From positions 1,710,561 to 1,774,560 of the forward strand of contig NZ_CP036172.1 of the NCBI RefSeq assembly GCF_017357525.1: a DNA stretch of 64,000 nt. The letters run 5' to 3'. The notes beneath the pieces are model-generated. The model saw only the letters and a list, made by a program, of their open reading frames with translations. It did not search any database and was not told where the DNA came from. Made by a program: the position numbers and the translations under genes. Shown here in pieces: positions 26,988-35,506 of the stretch. The first letter of the stretch is position 1, and the number at the start of each line of letters is the position of its first letter. Origin of the DNA: Methanofollis aquaemaris. Lineage in GTDB: Archaea; Halobacteriota; Methanomicrobia; Methanomicrobiales; Methanofollaceae.

Positions 26988-28091
26988 GTGACGAAGATGC
27001 GATATGGTATGGTTATACTCCTCCTTCTGCTGGCGGTGCCGGGGATCGTCCTTGCCGACGATGCGACGATGGAGGCGATCGGTGCGAAGGCGGCGACGGT
27101 GGCGATGGATCAACTCGGATCGGCGGAGGGCGATGTCAATCTGCTGGCGATGACCGATGCGGGTTGTGCGATGATCGGGAAAGAAACAACTGAGAAGTGT
27201 CTGAACGGGGTGACCGATGTGAGCGGGTGCACCATCGGCGATGCGAATCTCCTCATCCCCCAGAGGAGCAAGTTTTCGCCGCTGTGGTTCTTCTTCTACA
27301 AGAAAGACTCCGGTGAGGCGGTCTTCCTCCAGGTGAACGGCACGGCGACGGCACGTTCGGCCGCAGAGATCACGAAGATGCCGGCCGATGAGGTTTTTGC
27401 CGTCATGGCAAAGAAGCAGATCGATGCGGCGTACATCCTGAAGAACCAGAGTGTGTGGACCGAATATCTTGAGAAGAAGGTCTTTGCCGGGAACGAGTTC
27501 AGTCTCATCACGATCGCCAATGTGTGGGCTGATCCGGCGACGACATACGATTTCCTCAGGGCCTCCGCCTTCCACAACCACCTCTGTCCGGGTGTGACGA
27601 GCGGGTACCTCATCTCTCACTACGTGGAGGAGAACCTCCCCATCGAGAGCCCCACCCAGAGTTACAAGGTCATCGCCTGCCCGGTCTGGTGCAAGGACGA
27701 TCTCTTCCCGATCGTGTGGGACGCGACGCCGGGGAAGCGGGGTCTTTTCGTGAAGGATCTCAGCGCGGTCGAGAAGGCGGCGCTGAAGGAGAGTCTCGGG
27801 ACCGATGTCGCGGGGATCTATGTGAGGTGGGACGCAGCCACGAAGAGCGGCGACGGACTGGTCGTGGGATACAACTGGACGCGGAGCAATGAGGTGACCG
27901 GCACCGCCGACTGGAAAGGAAACCCGTCGCTCGCAAAACTGGTGATGGACCTCGAACTGATCGATTACACCGACCGGCCGGAGGAAGTGGTCTCGACGGT
28001 CAAGGTGTTCAGGTGCGAGAGCCCGGAGGAGTTTTCCATGCTCACCTATGCCGGGGTCAACCCGCTGAAGGTGCTGGGCGTGGAGGCGTGA
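26988..28091 (+). CDS. Exported FmdE-like protein
   Basis: 367-residue protein with an N-terminal signal peptide (MRYGMVILLLLLAVPGIVLA) and, in its second half, the FmdE domain: SAFHNHLCPGVTSGYLISHYV near residue 200 (start SAFHNHLCPGV). FmdE was first found with tungsten formylmethanofuran dehydrogenase, but its role is unproven. The cysteines of CPVWCKDD and GCTIGDANLL may hold metal. An exported form cannot serve the cytoplasmic dehydrogenase, so a surface metal- or cofactor-binding role is more likely (inference). Start GTG 26988 follows AGGTGA by 5 nt; ATG 26997 is possible. Confidence 0.8.
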   Translation: MTKMRYGMVILLLLLAVPGIVLADDATMEAIGAKAATVAMDQLGSAEGDVNLLAMTDAGCAMIGKETTEKCLNGVTDVSGCTIGDANLLIPQRSKFSPLWFFFYKKDSGEAVFLQVNGTATARSAAEITKMPADEVFAVMAKKQIDAAYILKNQSVWTEYLEKKVFAGNEFSLITIANVWADPATTYDFLRASAFHNHLCPGVTSGYLISHYVEENLPIESPTQSYKVIACPVWCKDDLFPIVWDATPGKRGLFVKDLSAVEKAALKESLGTDVAGIYVRWDAATKSGDGLVVGYNWTRSNEVTGTADWKGNPSLAKLVMDLELIDYTDRPEEVVSTVKVFRCESPEEFSMLTYAGVNPLKVLGVEA

Positions 28092-28250
28092 AGATCCTTT
28101 GAGCGAGGCGTGGGATCACTCTCCTCTTTCTTTTCAACATTTTTTTTCTTTTTCTCCTCTGATCATCGGGGGCAGTCTTCTCTTCTCTCGTTGTGCCGGC
28201 GGTGGGCGATAGATATTAGAGGAAGGGTGGCGAAAACCATAGGTGCAGGC

Positions 28251-28333
28251 GCGAGAGTAGTGAAGCGGCCAAACACGGGGGACTCAAGATCCTCTCCTGT
28301 AGGGGTTCGTCGGTTCGAATCCGGCCTCTCGCA
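28251..28333 (+). tRNA. tRNA-Leu (CAA anticodon)
   Basis: 83 nt. Acceptor GCGAGAG (28251-28257) pairs with CTCTCGC (28326-28332), discriminator A. A long variable arm (CCTGTAGGGG region) marks a class II tRNA. The anticodon loop CTCAAGA has CAA, reading UUG. The T-arm has GTTCGAAT. No intron and no encoded CCA. Confidence 0.93.
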
Positions 28334-28401
28334 TTTCTTTTTGGGGTTCGTTGAATTTCTTGTTGACAGGATAGAATTCTTCAAAAAAAGAATGGATCGA
28401 T

Positions 28402-29307
28402 TCAATCCTCTGAAAAGTAGTCGTGATCAATTTTTTTGATCGTATATTTTTCGTACGTGCTCACTCCCAGATCGTATTCAATCATCAGGTCGACAAGTTT
28501 CGCGCCGTCGATGAGAGCGACTTTGAAATTTGGTTTTTGAGCTACGGATTTTGCCGTGTCGGTGAACTTTGACGTGGTAATGAACACGCCTTTCCTGGCC
28601 CCTTTTACCGTTAATGATCCGATAAAGTTGCGGATTTCTCTGCTGTCTACGGAATGTGCCCGGTCCCATCGTTTCGCCTGGATATAGATCTCATCGATGC
28701 CAAGTTTGTCCATCTTAATTATTCCGTCGATACCTCCGTCGCCACTCTGCCCGACGACTTTCCCGGCATCTGATCGCGACCCGCCATATCCCATTGCCAC
28801 GAGAAGGTCGACAACCAATTTCTCGAAAAAGTCCGGACTCATCGAAAGTATTTGATCGAGCAGATCGGAAGCCAATGAATTTTTGATCTCCTGATAACTT
28901 TGTTCGAGCATTTCTTCAGGAGATATTAATTTTGGATCGACATTCTCCGGTGTTTCTGTTTTCGTTCCATTCACAAAAGTCTGGAATTCATCGAACTGCA
29001 ACAGGAATTCCGAATCCATTTTTTCCGGAGTACCCTGTAAAACCTGAACTCCTCGTTCTGTGATCTTGACCATGCCGCGTTTTGAATTGTCTACCAGTCC
29101 GGCCTTCTTCAAATATGTCTTGGCCCATCCGACCCTCGACCGGAAAACCGTCATTTTTCCACTTGGCAATAATTCTATTTTATCATCGTCTGTCAGATGG
29201 AGAATGTCTGCAAGTTCTGTTCTCACCTCCTTAATCTGGCGAATCTCTCCGTCTTCGAGGACGTGGAGCATCGGGAGCATGAACTCTTCATATGATGGAA
29301 CCGGCAT
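28402..29307 (-). CDS. mrr: Mrr-type restriction endonuclease
   Basis: 301-residue type IV restriction enzyme that would cut modified DNA. Seen: N-terminal winged-helix Mrr_N domain (about 1-95; PMLHVLEDGEIRQIKEV, RVGWAKTYLKKAGLVD), a linker, and a C-terminal PD-(D/E)xK-like nuclease domain with FFEKLVVDLLVAMGYGG, SGDGGIDGII and IYIQAKRW. The Asp of GGIDG and the Gln-x-Lys of IQAK are the catalytic set. It is more AT-rich than the core genes and lies in an accessory stretch; no methylase or other restriction gene is adjacent. Confidence 0.92.
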   Translation of the reverse strand: MPVPSYEEFMLPMLHVLEDGEIRQIKEVRTELADILHLTDDDKIELLPSGKMTVFRSRVGWAKTYLKKAGLVDNSKRGMVKITERGVQVLQGTPEKMDSEFLLQFDEFQTFVNGTKTETPENVDPKLISPEEMLEQSYQEIKNSLASDLLDQILSMSPDFFEKLVVDLLVAMGYGGSRSDAGKVVGQSGDGGIDGIIKMDKLGIDEIYIQAKRWDRAHSVDSREIRNFIGSLTVKGARKGVFITTSKFTDTAKSVAQKPNFKVALIDGAKLVDLMIEYDLGVSTYEKYTIKKIDHDYFSED

Positions 29308-29381
29308 AAAACGAATTTTGTTTTTGTCTTAAAATGTTCATCGATTTTATAAGGCCATTAGAAGGAGATTTCAATTAATTT

Positions 29382-29624
29382 GGCTGTGTAGAAACCATCC
29401 GGGCGGCTATCTTTGTGGGGGGTTGGCCACCCTCCCGTCCCCCCGCGTCAGGATAGGGACGGCAACGGCAACTCCTTCTTCATGTTCATCGATTTTGCCT
29501 CCCTGGTCCAATCTTCATCCTCGGGGTGGGGTGTGACGGAGCCCCGGCGCGAGAATGAGGGAAGGCGATGGATTCAGTTCGCATGGGGAATTAATTGATG
29601 AAAATAGAATGCTTTCTACGCGGC
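29382..29624 (+). mobile_element. MITE-like dispersed repeat, copy D
   Basis: A 243 bp non-coding element with imperfect terminal inverted repeats: GGCTGTGTAGAAACCATCC (29382-29400) and, on the other strand, GCCGCGTAGAAAGCATTC ending at 29624. The inside matches copy B for about 170 bp (CCCCCCGCGTCAGGATAG, AACTCCTTCTTCATGTTC, GATTTTGCCT). It has no transposase. It ends 2 nt from the stop codon of the next gene. Confidence 0.65.
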
Positions 29625-29626
29625 TA

Positions 29627-30265
29627 TTACAATAAATAGTACGTAATCGCAGCGCAAAGCAAACCAACAGACAGTGTAATAATAATCTGCCCTATGTGAT
29701 TGTTGCGTTTTTCTATGTTCTGTTTTTGTTCATATTCTATCATGCTGGGAATTTTTGAATCTATTACTGATATGTAGTCTTTTATTTCAGATATAAGATT
29801 AATGTAAGCATCTATTGCTTGAATGTCCGGGGATCCAATGTCTTTTGAAGCCTTGTATAATGGGATATTATTCAGGCTCTTCTCAATCTCAGGTTTTATT
29901 TGTTGGTAATATTCTGGAAAAACATCATGTATTGTAGTTATGGAAAAATCAGATAATTTATTTGAAATAATATCTTTTTGATAGATTCTGATATAATCGA
30001 GTAAATCATAAACTGCGCGATAAATATGCCTAAAAGTAGCATCTAGATTTGAATCGATATATTCGCTGTTTTCATGCTTCAGACCACATTTCACAGCGAA
30101 AATTCTCATGAAATGATCATATGCATCTTTGATCTCATTTATAGGGGGAATAAAAGACTCTGATCGTAATTCTTCTGCATATAGTGCTAGATATTTGTAT
30201 TTTTGATAAAGAACTGTTATTTCATAGAGCCGACTACTCTCGACATCGTTGAATTCTAGATCCAT
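29627..30265 (-). CDS. Orphan protein with C-terminal membrane helix
   Basis: Unrecognised 212-residue protein. About 185 mostly helical, charged residues (rich in Tyr, Ile, Asp, Lys) are followed by a basic patch and one C-terminal hydrophobic helix (IGQIIITLSVGLLCAAITYYLL, about 191-212), so it is probably a tail-anchored cytoplasmic protein. The gene is strikingly AT-rich compared with the 60+ percent GC of its neighbours, which suggests recent transfer. It follows a 62-residue gene by 11 nt on the same strand, so the two may form an operon. No family can be named. Confidence 0.6.
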   Translation of the reverse strand: MDLEFNDVESSRLYEITVLYQKYKYLALYAEELRSESFIPPINEIKDAYDHFMRIFAVKCGLKHENSEYIDSNLDATFRHIYRAVYDLLDYIRIYQKDIISNKLSDFSITTIHDVFPEYYQQIKPEIEKSLNNIPLYKASKDIGSPDIQAIDAYINLISEIKDYISVIDSKIPSMIEYEQKQNIEKRNNHIGQIIITLSVGLLCAAITYYLL

Positions 30266-30276
30266 AAATGCTCGGA

Positions 30277-30465
30277 TTAAGGTAGAGGTTTACTTAATAT
30301 CTCTTTTTTTTCGCTCAAGAATTCCTCAGAAGTCTTAACTCTCCCCAACGCTAGCCTCACACTGCCCATCCGATACCTTTTTGCTTCATTAGTCAGTAAT
30401 TCCCTGTTAATTACCATAGGACGTAAGTTGCGTTCCCAGACATCATCATGAATCACTTCACTCAC
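30277..30465 (-). CDS. Orphan small protein, 62 aa
   Basis: Unrecognised 62-residue protein, charged and without membrane segments or cysteines. Central NRELLTNEAKRYRMGSVRLALG may be an amphipathic helix pair. It is AT-rich like its downstream neighbour, 11 nt away. Size and pairing would suit a toxin-antitoxin or defence accessory protein, but no motif supports that. TGAGAGGTGAG lies just upstream of ATG 30465, a very good ribosome site, which supports that the gene is real. Confidence 0.55.
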   Translation of the reverse strand: MSEVIHDDVWERNLRPMVINRELLTNEAKRYRMGSVRLALGRVKTSEEFLSEKKEILSKPLP

Positions 30466-30582
30466 CTCTCAATCTCCCAGAATTACATGTACTAATATTA
30501 TAACATGATGGATTTGCTACTTAATGTCTGTAAGTATGTAAATGCGGTATATATTCTTTTTGAAATTAAAATGGTGTGAGAT

Positions 30583-30846
30583 TTATCTTCTCTGGCCCAT
30601 CTTTCCAGGAATATCTACTGGGCGACCTCCAGGGAGGTCTATGACACGGGGGAGAGGGGTCGTCCCGATCCTATTTGCATCGTGCATGGAATTGCACCGG
30701 CCTGCAATCCTACGTTGTCGGTGAACGTGTAGATTTTTGAATCGAAATCGATAATCACGATCAGATCGTCTGGTCTTTCTCTGTGAGTACACCCTGACGA
30801 CGGCATCCCTGATATCCTCCAGGTAGAGCAACAGGTTCCTAGGCAT
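30583..30846 (-). pseudogene. HEPN (DUF86-type) toxin gene remnant
   Basis: The frame starts MPRNLLLYLEDIRDAVVRVYS, as HEPN/DUF86 toxin partners of MNT antitoxins do. After about 25 residues it loses any resemblance, and the RxxxxH active-site region is absent. Its ATG overlaps the stop of the MNT gene, the normal arrangement of an intact pair. The rest of the frame is arginine-rich and looks non-native. The toxin appears to have been truncated and joined to unrelated DNA. Confidence 0.6.
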
Positions 30847-31144
30847 AAACGACCTCGCTGAGAACAGCGTCCTGGATCGCGGGCTTTAACGTATCGGCAA
30901 TGACAAGGTCCCCCCTCCGCCCCAGAAGATCTTCGAGGTAGAAGGTGAGGTCCATGAAGTGGTCGAAGGTCTCCTCCCCCTCCCTGAACTCCACCAGAAC
31001 ATCGATGTCGCTCGCCGGGGTGGCCTCTCCCCGCACGGCGGACCCGAAGATCCCGATACGTGCCACGCCGTAACGTTCCCGAATGGTGCCGAGGTTCCGC
31101 TGGATCCGGTTGAGGGGTTCCATCTCTCTTCTGGGATAGTGCAT
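30839..31144 (-). CDS. MNT-type nucleotidyltransferase (MntA-like antitoxin)
   Basis: 101-residue minimal nucleotidyltransferase. Seen: RIGIFGSAVRGEATPASDIDVLVEF, the GSxxRGE and DxD metal motifs. In MntA-HepT modules this type adds AMP to the HEPN toxin and neutralises it. Here the HEPN partner that overlaps its stop is broken, so it is an orphan antitoxin or has another target. Start ATG 31144; a second in-frame ATG is at residue 8. Length is normal. Confidence 0.88.
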   Translation of the reverse strand: MHYPRREMEPLNRIQRNLGTIRERYGVARIGIFGSAVRGEATPASDIDVLVEFREGEETFDHFMDLTFYLEDLLGRRGDLVIADTLKPAIQDAVLSEVVYA

Positions 31145-31229
31145 ACTCCCTCTTATAGCGTGCGGATCCGCTCCGTCCGTCCCACCCCCCGGCGGTCAAA
31201 CACACCGATGAGCGAGATCATCCCCCCCC

Positions 31230-31980
31230 ACGTTCACGTTTACCCTGGTTTTCACCGACATACACTAAGAAAGTGTCACCCGACGGACGATCATTCGGGA
31301 TGCGTTCGCCGATCCCCCCCATTTCTCCCCATCTACTCCGTCATGATCACTCAAACGCCGATCGCGCACACGGCCCCCCCGAACCCCTAAAAGATCGGAT
31401 GCGCCCCGTGCCCCCCCGTTTTAGTGTAACATAGTACTCTGAGAGAGAGAGATCTCTCTTCTCTCTATAGAATACGTATTCAAAGCCCGCTCCTCCGTCC
31501 CCTTTGTGTTCACTTTTCAGTGTAAATCCGGTGAAAACAGGGTGAAAAGATGTCACCGTCGGCCGCGGTGTGAGCGGCACCGTCCCGGACCATGCTTTCA
31601 GCAGACCCCCCTGTTTTTCAGCGATCTTCAGCAGGTTTCGGCAGGTGCTGTCATCCAACGGACGACGAAGGATGGTTTGATCTCGATGATCTCCATCACA
31701 CGGTGATATCACCGGATCGATTTCAGCATTCCGGGGTTCGCGCACACACACCCGGACAGCGGAGAACCGGTGGCGCCGTGTGGGGGTGGATTCTGCTGTA
31801 CTTTACTATGGAGAGAGAGATCTATCTCTCTCTCTGTATTAGTACCGTGAAATCCGACGCCTTTCCCGGCTCTTTGATCATGACAGCACCTGCTGAAAAT
31901 CTGCTGAAAACCTGCTGAAATGCTGAACTCGTCGTCGCCGCCCGGACCCGGATCACCGCACCGCATCTATGAGAGGATGA
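31230..31980. repeat. Gene-free region of inverted and low-complexity repeats
   Basis: No credible gene is seen in 31145-32217. Instead there are inverted pairs: ACCCTGGTTTTCACC (about 31241-31255) against GGTGAAAACAGGGT (31529-31542); the mirror sequence GGTGCTGTCAT (31643-31653) against ATGACAGCACCTGCTGAA (31879-31896); and two GA/CT microsatellites, at 31439-31465 and 31808-31836, in opposite orientation with similar flanks. CTGCTGAAA motifs repeat several times around 31890-31925. It may be the relic of a mobile replicon or a DNA-structure element. Confidence 0.6.
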
Positions 31981-32217
31981 CCCTCCGGGGATATAACATC
32001 GAGTGACGCGGGGTGAATGTGAGGCCGTGCTCCAGATCTCTCGTCATGACCGGGCGGGTGACGAGAACAGAGTACACCCCCATATCTTCGCCGCGGGGCG
32101 GCATCACGTGCGTCAAGATTTTCTTCCGGCGATCATTATGACCGTGCACCCCTGCGAGAGAACAGGAGATGAAGCGGAACCAAAAAGGTACGAAAAAAGT
32201 ATCAGACATTCGGGTGA

Positions 32218-33447
32218 TCACCGGCCGATCCGCTCGGCCAGACGCCGCATCTGCCGCTCCAGCGCCTCCATGTCCTGCTCGACCCCTTCGAGTTCTCTGG
32301 AGAGTTGCCCGAGTTCGCCGTTCAACTCTGCGACATCGATCTTCATCTCGTCGATGCTCTTCTTCATATCCTGTGCAGTCCGGTACTCGACCGAGGTCAG
32401 CGACCGCCCCACATATCGGTCGTTGTACGAGTCGACGAGGTATTCGAGATACTCCGCTTCGTTATTATATTCCTCGACCTTGCGGTTGTACCGCCTCTCG
32501 GTATCCTTATAATTCTCCGTCGCCGCGTTGTACCGGTTCGAGAGATCGATATACTCCTTGAACGCCCGCGGCGTATCGAAGGACCACCCCTCCAGGTATT
32601 GCTCGTCGTCGACGACGACAAACCCGCCGGTCGTCTCCAGTGCCGTCCAGACACCTGGCGACGTCTCGGCCAGCACCCAGGCATGGTCGGCCTCAGGAAG
32701 TTCCTCGCCGGTCCGCTCCACGTCGCCGATGGCGATCTTCGCGCCGATCCCTCTCGTCTCGATCATGTTCCAGACGTCCAGCGCCATGTCGGCGCAGACA
32801 AAGAAGTCGGCGTCGCTGTAGGTATGCGTCTCCCGGTACGTCTCGACGATCTCGCGCACGACGGCGACGTTCGCCTCCCCTTCGGTGAGCACGGTGACGG
32901 TCAGGTTCTCCGTCTCGCCGGTGCCCAGTCTGGCGGAGAGACGGTACCGCCCGCCAGGCATCGAATCGGTCGGGAGACGATACTCGAAGTTATACTCGTC
33001 GTCCACCTCGACCTGATACGACCGGGGGGCGAAAGACCCGTCCCCGTCGATCGCTTCGACCGAGAGGTTGACCTGCTTCCAGGGGGTGACGGCGTGGCCT
33101 GTGACAACGATCTCTTCACCCCTGAGATGGTCGCCCGACCCCTCGCACGCGAGGGCGACCTCGGGGACCAGGTTCTCGGCGAGGTCGGCGATGACCCCGG
33201 CCTCCTCGCCCAACTTCATCTCCACCTCGGTCTGCCAGGCAGGGTAGCGCTCGTGGCGGAGTTCGAGCATGTGGCTCCCGGCATCGAGGTCGCGCACCGT
33301 GCAGGGGGTGTTCCCGCGGTACTCGCCGTCGAGGTAGACGGCCGCGTCCGGCGGGTCGGAGTCGACCTCCAGCGTCCCTGAAAGGGCGCTGCACCCGGCG
33401 GTCAGGATGAGTCCGATGGTCAGGAGAAGGAGGGGGAGGGGTTTCAT
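32218..33447 (-). CDS. Lipoprotein with PEGA, transglutaminase-like and coiled-coil regions
   Basis: 409-residue surface lipoprotein. Seen: signal peptide and lipobox ILTAGC (Cys19); a PEGA domain (about 23-90; LEVDSDPPDAAVYLDGEYRG); a beta-sandwich (about 90-190); a segment FFVCADMALDVWNMIETRG plus ADHAWVLAETSPGVWTALE (about 215-275) that looks like the Cys/His core of transglutaminase-like cysteine peptidases; and a long C-terminal coiled coil (about 300-409). The predicted enzyme core is inference from the Cys and His-Ala-Trp spacing. It is divergent from acs. Confidence 0.78.
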   Translation of the reverse strand: MKPLPLLLLTIGLILTAGCSALSGTLEVDSDPPDAAVYLDGEYRGNTPCTVRDLDAGSHMLELRHERYPAWQTEVEMKLGEEAGVIADLAENLVPEVALACEGSGDHLRGEEIVVTGHAVTPWKQVNLSVEAIDGDGSFAPRSYQVEVDDEYNFEYRLPTDSMPGGRYRLSARLGTGETENLTVTVLTEGEANVAVVREIVETYRETHTYSDADFFVCADMALDVWNMIETRGIGAKIAIGDVERTGEELPEADHAWVLAETSPGVWTALETTGGFVVVDDEQYLEGWSFDTPRAFKEYIDLSNRYNAATENYKDTERRYNRKVEEYNNEAEYLEYLVDSYNDRYVGRSLTSVEYRTAQDMKKSIDEMKIDVAELNGELGQLSRELEGVEQDMEALERQMRRLAERIGR

Positions 33448-33549
33448 GATTTTAGATCTATAGGACGATTGATATGTATCTTCGCCCGGTCCCCGGCATA
33501 GGTTTATCTCCCCCACCCCCGAGGGAGGAGACGAAAAGAGGGACACGAA

Positions 33550-35442
33550 ATGTCAGCAGAGTTTGAGGTGAGCCTGGAGAGCAGGGCCGTCCGGCCCGAC
33601 CCCGCATACCTGGAGACCTCGGCCCTGGGGCCGTGGAAACAGGCCTACCGCCGGTACCTCGACGACCCCGACGGGTTCTGGGCGCAGTATGCCGGCGAAC
33701 TCGAATGGATCGAACCTTGGGACCGGGTGAAGGAGTGGGAGTATCCCTATGCCCGCTGGTTCGTCAACGGAAAACTGAACATCACCACCAACTGCCTGGA
33801 CCGCCACGCCGCGGGCGAACGCCGGAACAAGGTGGCGCTCATCTGGCGGGGCGAGGAGGAAGGCGTCGAGCGGGTGCTCACCTACCGGCAACTCCATCGG
33901 CAGGTGATGCGCTTTGCCGGCGCCCTGAAAAACCTCGGCGTCGGGCGCGGGGACGTCGTCTGCATCTACATGCCCCTCGTCCCCGAACAGATCGTCGCCA
34001 TCCTCGCCTGCGCCAGGATCGGCGCCGTCCACTCGGTGGTGTACGGCGGATTCGGCGCCGGCGCCCTCAACGCCAGAATCCGCGACGCCGGGGCAAAGAT
34101 CGTCGTCACCGCCGACGTGGGGTATCGACGGGGCACGCGGGTGCCGCTCAAGACCATCGTCGGCGAAGCGGTGAGAAACGCCCCGAGCATCGAGAAAGTG
34201 ATCGTGCTCAGGCGCACCGTCCCGCACGTCGCCCTCCACCCCGAGATGGAGATCGACTTCCAGGAGTGCATGGCCGCCGCCCCTTCGCACGTCGACCCCG
34301 AGGTGATGGACGCCGAAGACCCGCTCTTCATTCTCTACACGAGCGGCACCACCGGCCCGCCGAAGGGCATCGTCCACACCTGCGGCGGCTACATGGTCGG
34401 CACCTACTACACGGCGAAGTACATCTTCGACCTCAAGGAGAACGACGTCTACTGGTGCACCGCCGACCCCGGCTGGATCACCGGCCACTCGTACATCATC
34501 TACGGCCCGCTCGCCGCCGGGGCCACGGTGCTCATCACCGAGACCGTCCCCGACTACCCCGACCCCGGCATCTGGTGGCGGGTCATCGAGGACTTCGGGG
34601 TGACGGTCTTCTACACCGCACCGACGGCGGTGAGGATGTTCATGAAGTACGGCGACGAGTGGCCTGCCCGCTCCGTCCTCGACTCGCTCCGGGTCATCGG
34701 GTCGGTCGGCGAACCCCTCAACCCTGAGGCCTTCGAGTGGTATCATCAGGTCATCGGCCAGTCCCGCTGTCCGGTGCTCGACACCTGGTGGCAGACCGAG
34801 ACCGGCATGCATATGCTCGCCACACTCGTCGGCGAACCGATGAAGCCGGGGTTCGTGGGCCGCCCCATCCCCGGCGTCTCGGCCGAGGTGGTGGACCGCG
34901 AGGGCAACCCCGTGCCCCCCGGCACCGGCGGCCTCCTCGTCCTCACCGAACCCTGGCCGGCGATGATGCGCACGGTCTACAAAAACGACGAGCGCTACCG
35001 GAAGTACTGGCACACCATCGACGGCGTCTACCTGGCAGGCGATCTCGCGGTGAAAGACGAAGACGGCTACATCATGGTCCTCGGACGGGCCGACGACATC
35101 ATCATCGTCGCCGGGCACAACCTGGGCACCGCGGAGGTGGAGTCGGCCCTCGTCGCCCACGAGGCGGTGGCCGAGGCGGCGGTGATCGGGATCCCCGACC
35201 CGGTGAAGGGCCAGGCGGTGAAGGCCTTCGTCATCCTCAAGGTCGGGTACGCCCCGAGTGAGAAACTGAAGACCGACCTCATCTACCATGTGCGGATGAG
35301 CATCGGCCCCATCGCCATGCCTTCCGAGGTGGCGTTCGTCCCCTCGCTCCCAAAGACCAGGAGCGGCAAGATCATGCGCCGCGTCCTGAAGGCGCAGGAG
35401 ATGGGCGTCGACCCCGGCGACATCTCGACCCTGGAGGATTAG
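33550..35442 (+). CDS. acs: Acetyl-CoA synthetase (AMP-forming)
   Basis: 630-residue enzyme that makes acetyl-CoA from acetate, ATP and CoA. Seen: FILYTSGTTGPPKGIVHT (ATP P-loop-like motif, about 258-275), WWQTETGMHM (about 415), GRADDIIIVAGHNLGTAEVE (about 513), and the C-terminal KTRSGKIMRR with the catalytic/acetylatable lysine. Length and motif spacing are standard for Acs. Hydrogenotrophic methanogens of this order need acetate as carbon source, which fits. A propionyl-CoA preference cannot be excluded. ATG 33550 directly follows GGACACGAA. Confidence 0.95.
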   Translation: MSAEFEVSLESRAVRPDPAYLETSALGPWKQAYRRYLDDPDGFWAQYAGELEWIEPWDRVKEWEYPYARWFVNGKLNITTNCLDRHAAGERRNKVALIWRGEEEGVERVLTYRQLHRQVMRFAGALKNLGVGRGDVVCIYMPLVPEQIVAILACARIGAVHSVVYGGFGAGALNARIRDAGAKIVVTADVGYRRGTRVPLKTIVGEAVRNAPSIEKVIVLRRTVPHVALHPEMEIDFQECMAAAPSHVDPEVMDAEDPLFILYTSGTTGPPKGIVHTCGGYMVGTYYTAKYIFDLKENDVYWCTADPGWITGHSYIIYGPLAAGATVLITETVPDYPDPGIWWRVIEDFGVTVFYTAPTAVRMFMKYGDEWPARSVLDSLRVIGSVGEPLNPEAFEWYHQVIGQSRCPVLDTWWQTETGMHMLATLVGEPMKPGFVGRPIPGVSAEVVDREGNPVPPGTGGLLVLTEPWPAMMRTVYKNDERYRKYWHTIDGVYLAGDLAVKDEDGYIMVLGRADDIIIVAGHNLGTAEVESALVAHEAVAEAAVIGIPDPVKGQAVKAFVILKVGYAPSEKLKTDLIYHVRMSIGPIAMPSEVAFVPSLPKTRSGKIMRRVLKAQEMGVDPGDISTLED

Positions 35443-35506
35443 GGGACGATGGAAGCGCCCGGATAATTCCGGCACCTTCAAGGGGGCCGCTCCCCACCCT
35501 TCGGTC

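Noticed and set aside
31439-31465. GA/CT tracts as possible CRISPR or tandem repeat array
   Set aside because: There is no repeat-spacer pattern, only simple dinucleotide runs. No CRISPR array or cas gene is seen anywhere in the window.
31347-31966. Short frames in the inverted-repeat region, with peptides such as NLLKIAEK
   Set aside because: Frames are broken by microsatellites and have no start signals; they may be relics of a gene, but none can be supported as a gene now.
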